Assembly: GCF_001411555.2 (NCBI RefSeq)
Contig: NC_049916.1
Span: 4,898,001 to 4,962,000 of the forward strand
Direction: 5' to 3'
DNA length: 64,000 nt
Source of the DNA: Juglans regia
Taxonomy: Eukaryota; Streptophyta; Magnoliopsida; Fagales; Juglandaceae
Position 1 is the first letter of the stretch; every line of letters begins with the position of its first letter. The position numbers and the translations under genes are program-made. Below, piece after piece: positions 58,538-64,000 of this stretch. The notes under the pieces were generated by a model. That model did no database searches. It worked only from the letters and a program-made list of their open reading frames with translations, and was not told where the DNA came from.

Positions 58538-58664
58538 TCAATCAGCATCATCATAAGACACGTGGAAACTAGTGGTGCAGCCAGATGCCTCAGGGTCCTC
58601 GGCCCCACAACAGTCAAAGAACTTGGCAGCATACGGCCGATCATTGGGTCCCAATTCATAGTAC
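58538..58664 (-). CDS. C-terminal exon of an unrecognised plant protein with a Cys/His motif (partial)
   Basis: After a possible acceptor ('atgaag' before 58664), the minus strand reads 'YYELGPNDRPYAAKFFDCC' then 'GAEDPEASGCTTSFHVSYDD', ending in Ala-Asp and a TGA at 58540-58538. Residue balance is that of real coding sequence, unlike all frames around it. The spacing 'CCG-x7-GC-x4-H' resembles a small zinc-binding knuckle. I do not recognise the family. Earlier exons must lie to the right, in 58665-64000 or beyond the window. One weak candidate is at 59973-60075. The large Copia insertion (60298-63626) would then sit in an intron or upstream. Confidence 0.6.
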
Positions 58665-60297
58665 CTTCATAAAAGAAAGGAGCAGAAATGATCAACCACT
58701 AAAATTTGTTCCTGGAAAGAAACAAACAATGGCAGCAAAGGTGCTATAGAGTCTACTGCAATGGCAATCCATAGAGCTCGTGGTTGGATGCGTTATCTTT
58801 ACAATAAAACAAATAAACAGAAAGAAACAGGATAGAAAAAACAGAGAACAATCTTAACTTAAAATTATAGTTTCATATAACAACAATTTTTCTGATGAGT
58901 AATATAATATATTTATGAAACTGCAAGTTGGAGACAACCCACTCAGATCATCATCCAGTCCAAATTCCATCCAAAGTAGACCAACTTCATTTGCTTTGGT
59001 TGAAAAGAGGATGTACCTCTTTGACCAACAGAAGAACTGTCAAACCATAAGGACCTTTCATGGTTTGAGACTTGTGAGGACAGACCAATCTCATTTGAAA
59101 GATTGAAATGCGAGTCTTTTGCTATATTAGGATATGGATACAAGAGATGCTCATTAAGCAGTACAATTCATGGAGATAGACAAAACCTTTTTTGCAAGAG
59201 AAAATTGAGCCTAAGTTGCCCCATTACCACTTTGCTGGCTCATAATCTCCTCGTTCAATTAAATTACATATCAATCAAAACTCAGCAGCTAGCCCAGCAC
59301 CGCTCATGATCTGGCTTCTTATATTTTCAACTTTCCCCAAAGAACAGGGTGCCATTTGGAGAACTTCTGGACTGAAGTCATGGACTTATGGCTACAAACA
59401 CGATACTTTCAGTCTCTCTATAATATGCCAATAGAACTAGAACTCCATGATGGCATGATTAAATCAACCAAATCCTCCAGCACATCCACCATTATAGTAG
59501 AATTCAACTCTTCTTCTGTTGTATAAATTTCATCTCCCAGTATCATTTTTTTTTCCCTCCCAGTATCAATTCAGTACCATATTAACTCAATATCTTCAAT
59601 AGGTCTCTCTGCCAGGATATAAGATTTCAAATCGTCTACCTCTCTCATGTGGAGAGCTCTTGACACATACTGGACGATTTCTTGCTTGAGTTAAAGCAAT
59701 TTTCCCTTTCTTTTTTCTTTTCACCAAAGTAGACCTACCAACATACGTAAACAACTAATGTCTGATAAGGCTTAACATAGGAAACACAGATACAAATTGG
59801 AAGAGTTCTTGCTTGAGTTAAAGCGATTTTCCTTTCCATTCATTTTTTCCCCACCAAAGAAGACCTACAAACATATGAAAACAACTAAAATCTAATCAAA
59901 GCTAGACAAGGAAAACACAGATATGAGGTATTAAGGAGCACTTGAAAACTTGTCTAAGATAAGCGTCATAATTCATTGCACATATTGCAGTTCAATTATC
60001 TCTATCCCGTCTGCCTTCAGGAAGAAAAATTGCAGCATAGCCCATTCTGCGTACCAATTGTAAATCTCACGTTCCTTAAGGAGGCCATTAGCAAGAGGGA
60101 AAAAGAAAAAGAAAAAGAAAAAATATATATGGCCGAATTTGCATGCTTTAATTTTATTCTCCAATATAAATTGCAACAGCAAATAAATACTGTAATCAGC
60201 TTAATGGATATCTGGTAGATAGAGAAAGTTATAAAATTACAGGTGGCTATAACTTTTGTGGTTCATGGAGAAAAGAAAAATCAACACTAAGAAGATC
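58665..60297. other. Intron or spacer with one weak exon candidate
   Basis: Contains a possible minus-strand coding piece at 59973-60075 ('EREIYNWYAEWAMLQFFFLK'), following a pyrimidine tract and an AG. Also a repeated phrase, 'gaagagttcttgcttgagtt' or a variant, near 59676 and 59801, with 'aagacctacaaacatatgaa' nearby: a local duplication of about 120 bp. No other gene was recognised. Confidence 0.35.
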
Positions 60298-60879
60298 TGT
60301 TGGGATAAACCGGTTATCAAATGCTAAATTTGAAGTATCGCAACGGAAATAAATAAAAGAAAATAACGACAATTACACATAGAACACCAAGATTTAAATG
60401 GTTCGGCTCAATGTAAGCCTAAGTCCACTGGCGGAGTCGGTCTCAATGAATTCACTATCAACAAAGATGGAGTACAAGAGATTAATCACAAAAAAATTCT
60501 TTACAAAAGAATTTCTCTCCCTCTCTTCTCTCTATCTAACCACTACTGCCTCTCAAAATCAAAAAAATCAAAATTGAGTAACAATGAACGCCGTTTTCTA
60601 TTTATACTGAAACAACGGGCCCTAAATTTCGAACATTCGCTCGAGTGAGTGTTGAGCGGTGCTCGAGCAAACGTTAGGGTTTGGCATCCCGCTCGAGCAG
60701 ACTATCGAGCAGGTGTCGAGCGAACTCTCTGTATGAATCTTTGCTTGGGCGGACTATTGAGCTAAGGTTGTTTGAGCCAGGGTCGAGCCATGGTCGAGTT
60801 AGAGTCAAGCCAGGACCAAACAACAATCAAGCCAAGCCTCAAAAAAGCATTTTTAGTAGAAAATAAGCCAAACTCCACA
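60298..60879 (-). repeat. 3' LTR of the Copia element
   Basis: 582 bp; homologous to 63190-63626. It contains recurring 'gagcga/tcgagc' phrases in the U3-side part (60640-60830). Confidence 0.88.
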
Positions 60880-61893
60880 AATCTCCACGTTGGCTTGAAT
60901 TCCGTCAAGCCTAAACAAAATCCATTAACCAGATAACCGACCCCCTACAACAAATCTCCAAAGGGAGTTACAAATCCCGAACACAATGTCTATCCTTGAA
61001 GAACTCAATTTCCATCCAAAAGTCTTCGATTTCATAGACGACTTGATGAAAAGATTCAACCTCTTCACACCAAGGCAACACACCACTAAACATATTATTT
61101 ACTTGAACAACAGCTTCTGAATACACACGAAGGCAAACAACAAATATTCTCTACCAAAGTAAGAATACCACCAAGTCTGCATGAGCATAACCCAAAGGTG
61201 GCCAAACTGCCTCCTCTATCTATCAAACGAAACTATAGACTGCTCTCACTATGCGTCAATGCCAAAATCAGAATCATGCTTAATTTCAATAGCATGATCT
61301 AGAGTACCACCTGCACTCTATTGTGAAGCTCTCCCAACAACTCCACCTTCTTGCTATAATCCTGCTCTCCTTTCCTGTGGAAACAACAAATGAAAAAACT
61401 ATAAAAAGGATAAGGTTCACGTAATAGCAAGTTGTGTTGACCGCTTCACCCAAATCTATAGACAAGCCTGACAAACCCAAAAGCATACAACGGGCTCTCA
61501 CACAAGAGTCCGATTCATTCCATTTAGCTACCCTATTTTAGTAGTGGACCCAATTGTATGGTCTGAAGAACGCTCTACCTTCTTTTCTGTAGATCACTAG
61601 CCTTCTCAAGTGTTTAAACACATCAAACACATACAAAATGAATAGTTTAAAAATAAACAAACCTAGACTTTTTCTCAAATGGTCATCAACAAATATGAGT
61701 ACAAACAGGACACCACATCACACTAGATGTACCCCAAAAATTCATAAAGAAATAAATTGCAGTAAACCTGATTCTGCACTGCTTCACAAGAATACAATAC
61801 AAACAAAAAATCAAGCTTTTCTATCTTCTAATCACACAAAGCAAGAAACTGCCTACTCACAAATGACCAAACTCGTTCACCCATATGACACAA

Positions 61894-62217
61894 TCACATG
61901 TGCCATAAATGAGTAATACCTAAATCTGGAACGTCTGAAGATGCAGCTCCACCAATCACTATATTGCTCTGAAGAAAATAAAGACCATCTGTCTTCTTCC
62001 CTGTCATTACCACCGAAGAGCCCTTGTAGACTCTAATGACTCCACCTGTAGCTGAATACTGGTAACCAAAGGAATCAAGAATGCCCAAAGATATAAGATT
62101 TTTCTTCAAAAACAGAACATGCCGAACGTTAGACAAGATTCTAACGATTCCATCATACATCTTAATTTCAATTAAACCGATCCCAACAATATCACAAGCC
62201 ATATCATTCCCAACCAA
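61894..62217 (-). pseudogene. Copia pol fragment: pre-integrase region
   Basis: On the minus strand, 'GNDMACDIVGIGLIEIKMYD' and 'LSNVRHVLFLKKNLISLGIL' end at 'LGITHLWHM', the wording of the protease-to-GAG_pre-integrase region of Tnt1-like Copia elements. The 'LWHxxLGH' stretch is cut after 'LWHM', and no integrase follows. The region between this and gag (62218-62354) has stops and a degraded protease site ('WVMDSIC', where 'WVLDSAC'-like text is usual). Non-functional. Confidence 0.85.
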
Positions 62218-62354
62218 AACAGAATCACCGTTGACTGATTCATAGGTAGTGAATCAATCTGTCCTGAAACACATATGGAATCCATGACCCACTTGTCACC
62301 AAAACGACCATTAGAGTCACTGACTGGTAGGACAATATTAGAGTTGTTAAACTG

Positions 62355-63149
62355 TTATTCAACGCTAATAACATTAGAAGAACCTTTACCTTCCTCCTTG
62401 CTTTTCAATCTAGGACACTCATTTTTGTAATGACCAAACATATGACAATAATGACATTTAACATTTTTCTTGTTAAATTTAGAGCTACCACTGGAATTAC
62501 TCTTACTCTTTTCCGAACTTCTTTTCCCGTATCTATCACTAGAAGAACATTTCATAAACAAGCCATTGGCTTGATTATCCATGCCTTGTACACCCAATTT
62601 TGTTCTCAACTCCTTAGAATTCAAAGCAGATTTTACATCTATCAAGGAGATAGTATCTCTACCATACAACATCGAGTTCACAAAATTATCAAATGAGATT
62701 GGCAACGAACACAACACAATAAAGGCTTGATCCTCATCATCAAGCTTAATATCAATATTCCTCAAATCCATAATGATTTTATTAAATTCATCTAGATGAT
62801 CGAAAATAGGAGTACCTTCTCTCATCTTGAGAGTGCATAATCGCTGCTTCAAATACAAACGGTTGGTGAGTGACTTTTTCATATACAAGCTCTCAAGTTT
62901 CTTTCAAAGACCAACAGTGGTCTTCTCATCAGCAACCTCCCTCAAAACTCCATCCGATACTAACAACAGGATAACACTATGTGCTTTCTCATCTTCTTCT
63001 CTTGACGGTGTAGGAGAATCATCAATCACCATCCCATCCAATACCTTTGACAAACCTTGTTGTCGCAGTAAAGCGTTCATCTTGATGCGCCACAAACTGA
63101 AATTGTTTTGACGGTCGAATTTCTCCACTTCAAACTTTGCCATAGCCAT
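62355..63149 (-). pseudogene. Copia gag with one in-frame stop
   Basis: Begins at ATG 63149 ('KFEVEKFDRQNNFSLWRIKM'), the usual Copia gag start. One TGA (62906-62904) interrupts the frame at a position where gag normally has Trp ('TVGL*KKLESLYMKKSL'). The same frame then runs on through the gag core ('LTNRLYLKQRLCTLKM', 'FDNFVNSMLYGRDTI') to a zinc knuckle, 'CHYCHMFGHYKNEC' (CX2CX4HX4C), and stops at 62355. Apart from that stop the gag is intact, so the copy is fairly young. Confidence 0.9.
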
Positions 63150-63189
63150 CCCTCCAAATCTCGCACATAACTACGCTCTAATACCAGTT

Positions 63190-63626
63190 TGTTGGAATAA
63201 ACCAGTTATCAAAGGCTAAATTTGAAGTATCGCAGCGGAAATAAACAAAAAAAAATAACAACAATCACACACAAAACACCAAAATTTAAGTGGTTCGGCT
63301 CAATGTGAGCCTATGTCCACTGGGGGGTCGGTCTCAATGAATTAACTATCAACAAAGATGGAGTACAGGATATTAATCACAAAATAATTCTTTACAAAAT
63401 AATTTCTCTCCCTCTTTTCTCTCTCTCTGGACCCTAGATTTCGGGCATTCGCTCGAACGAACTGTTGAACGAACTCTATGTATGAAAGCTTCGCTCAAGC
63501 GGACTGTCGAGCGAAGTGTCGAGCTGAGGTTGCTTGAGCCGAGCCAAGGTCAAGCCAGGATCAAGCAACAATCAAGCCAAGCCTCAAAAACCGCATTTTT
63601 AGTAGGAAATCAAGCTAAACTCAACA
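63190..63626 (-). repeat. 5' LTR of the Copia element
   Basis: 437 bp, starting 'tgttggaataaacc' and ending 'ctcaaca' on the plus strand, next to the primer-binding site. Homologous to 60298-60879. Confidence 0.88.
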
Positions 63627-63631
63627 AGATC

Positions 63632-64000
63632 TTCGAAAGTCGAAACTAAAGGAAATGAAATTCAATTGAAAACTTTACCCTTGTTTCTGACTTCGAGTAA
63701 GAGCGAAAAAAAAATCTCAATTTATAAGAAACTCTCATACAACTGAATCTAGAACACAAATACCCAAAATTTAAATGGACCAAAGCCTCGAGTTCTCAGT
63801 CATATATCCAACAGATATTCCAAATAAGCAAATGGGTATTGAAAAAAAATAGGAAATCTCAACTTCCCAGTTCGTATATCCAAACAAACATTAAAAATTC
63901 AACAGAGTGAAAGGCACGCGATTATCCTCAAAAAGCCACATAGATACCTACGCATATGCATATTTAAGGATATCCAGACGGGAGGAAGGGTACCTTTTTT
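63632..64000. other. Right edge of window, no gene seen
   Basis: AT-rich sequence beyond the Copia target duplication. If the 58538-58664 exon belongs to a long gene, this could be its intron, but no exon could be identified before the end. Confidence 0.35.

Larger units (their letters stand above)
60298..63626 (-). mobile_element. Internally deleted Copia (Tnt1/Tork-like) retrotransposon, 3.3 kb
   Basis: Two LTRs in direct orientation: 60298-60879 (3' LTR in element sense) and 63190-63626 (5' LTR). Both start 'tgttgg' and end in 'aca' on the plus strand. A perfect 5-bp target duplication, 'agatc', flanks the whole (60293-60297 and 63627-63631). The primer-binding site at 63175-63186 fits initiator Met tRNA ('tggtattagagc' on the minus strand). 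A polypurine tract lies at 60880-60889 ('cgtggagatt'). Inside are gag and the start of pol only; integrase, RT and RNase H are absent. The 3' LTR is about 145 bp longer, mainly an extra block near 60535-60620, so one LTR has an indel. Confidence 0.92.

Noticed and set aside
63175..63186. tRNA gene next to the Copia LTR
   Set aside because: Only the 12-base primer-binding complement to initiator tRNA-Met is present, no tRNA cloverleaf.

Overview
The window is nuclear DNA of a flowering plant, very probably a woody eudicot. The evidence is AT-rich, intron-containing genes, plant L1-type LINEs with an RNase H tail, a Tekay-like Gypsy element, a Tnt1-like Copia element, and many MITEs. The abundant short elements ending in 'ccaaacgagcc/ccaaacgggcc' remind me of Fagales genomes such as walnut or hickory, but that is an impression and no search was run.

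Three complete protein genes can be reconstructed across introns. (1) 3903-7977 (+), five exons: an atypical cinnamoyl-CoA-reductase-like short-chain dehydrogenase in which His replaces the catalytic Tyr. (2) 17297-23413 (-), seven exons: a membrane-anchored NERD-domain protein whose nuclease-type Glu is replaced by Ser. (3) 34206-37767 (-), three exons: a WEB-family (At3g02930/At5g16730-like) coiled-coil protein of 841 residues. A fourth gene is represented by a convincing C-terminal exon at 58538-58664 (-), rich in Cys and His, whose family I do not recognise. The genes show no functional linkage.

Much of the rest is transposable elements. At 8.58-16.79 kb a LINE is cut into three pieces by a solo LTR and by a second LINE. 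At 23.9-26.75 kb lies a third LINE, and at 26.9-28.6 kb a fourth on the other strand, itself split by a Harbinger-type MITE. At 42.5-50.2 kb is the 3' half of a Tekay-like Gypsy element with a 4-kb LTR; its integrase is interrupted by a hAT-like element with a perfect 8-bp target duplication, which in turn carries a Mutator-like MITE with a 9-bp duplication. At 60.3-63.6 kb is an internally deleted Copia element with both LTRs and a 5-bp duplication.

The spacers hold several MITE families, a 242-bp GC-rich insert with a 9-bp duplication, a 128-bp-arm hairpin, a long-TIR Mutator-like element, microsatellites and small tandem duplications. No CRISPR array, rRNA or convincing tRNA gene was seen. 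All family calls come from reading motifs by eye.
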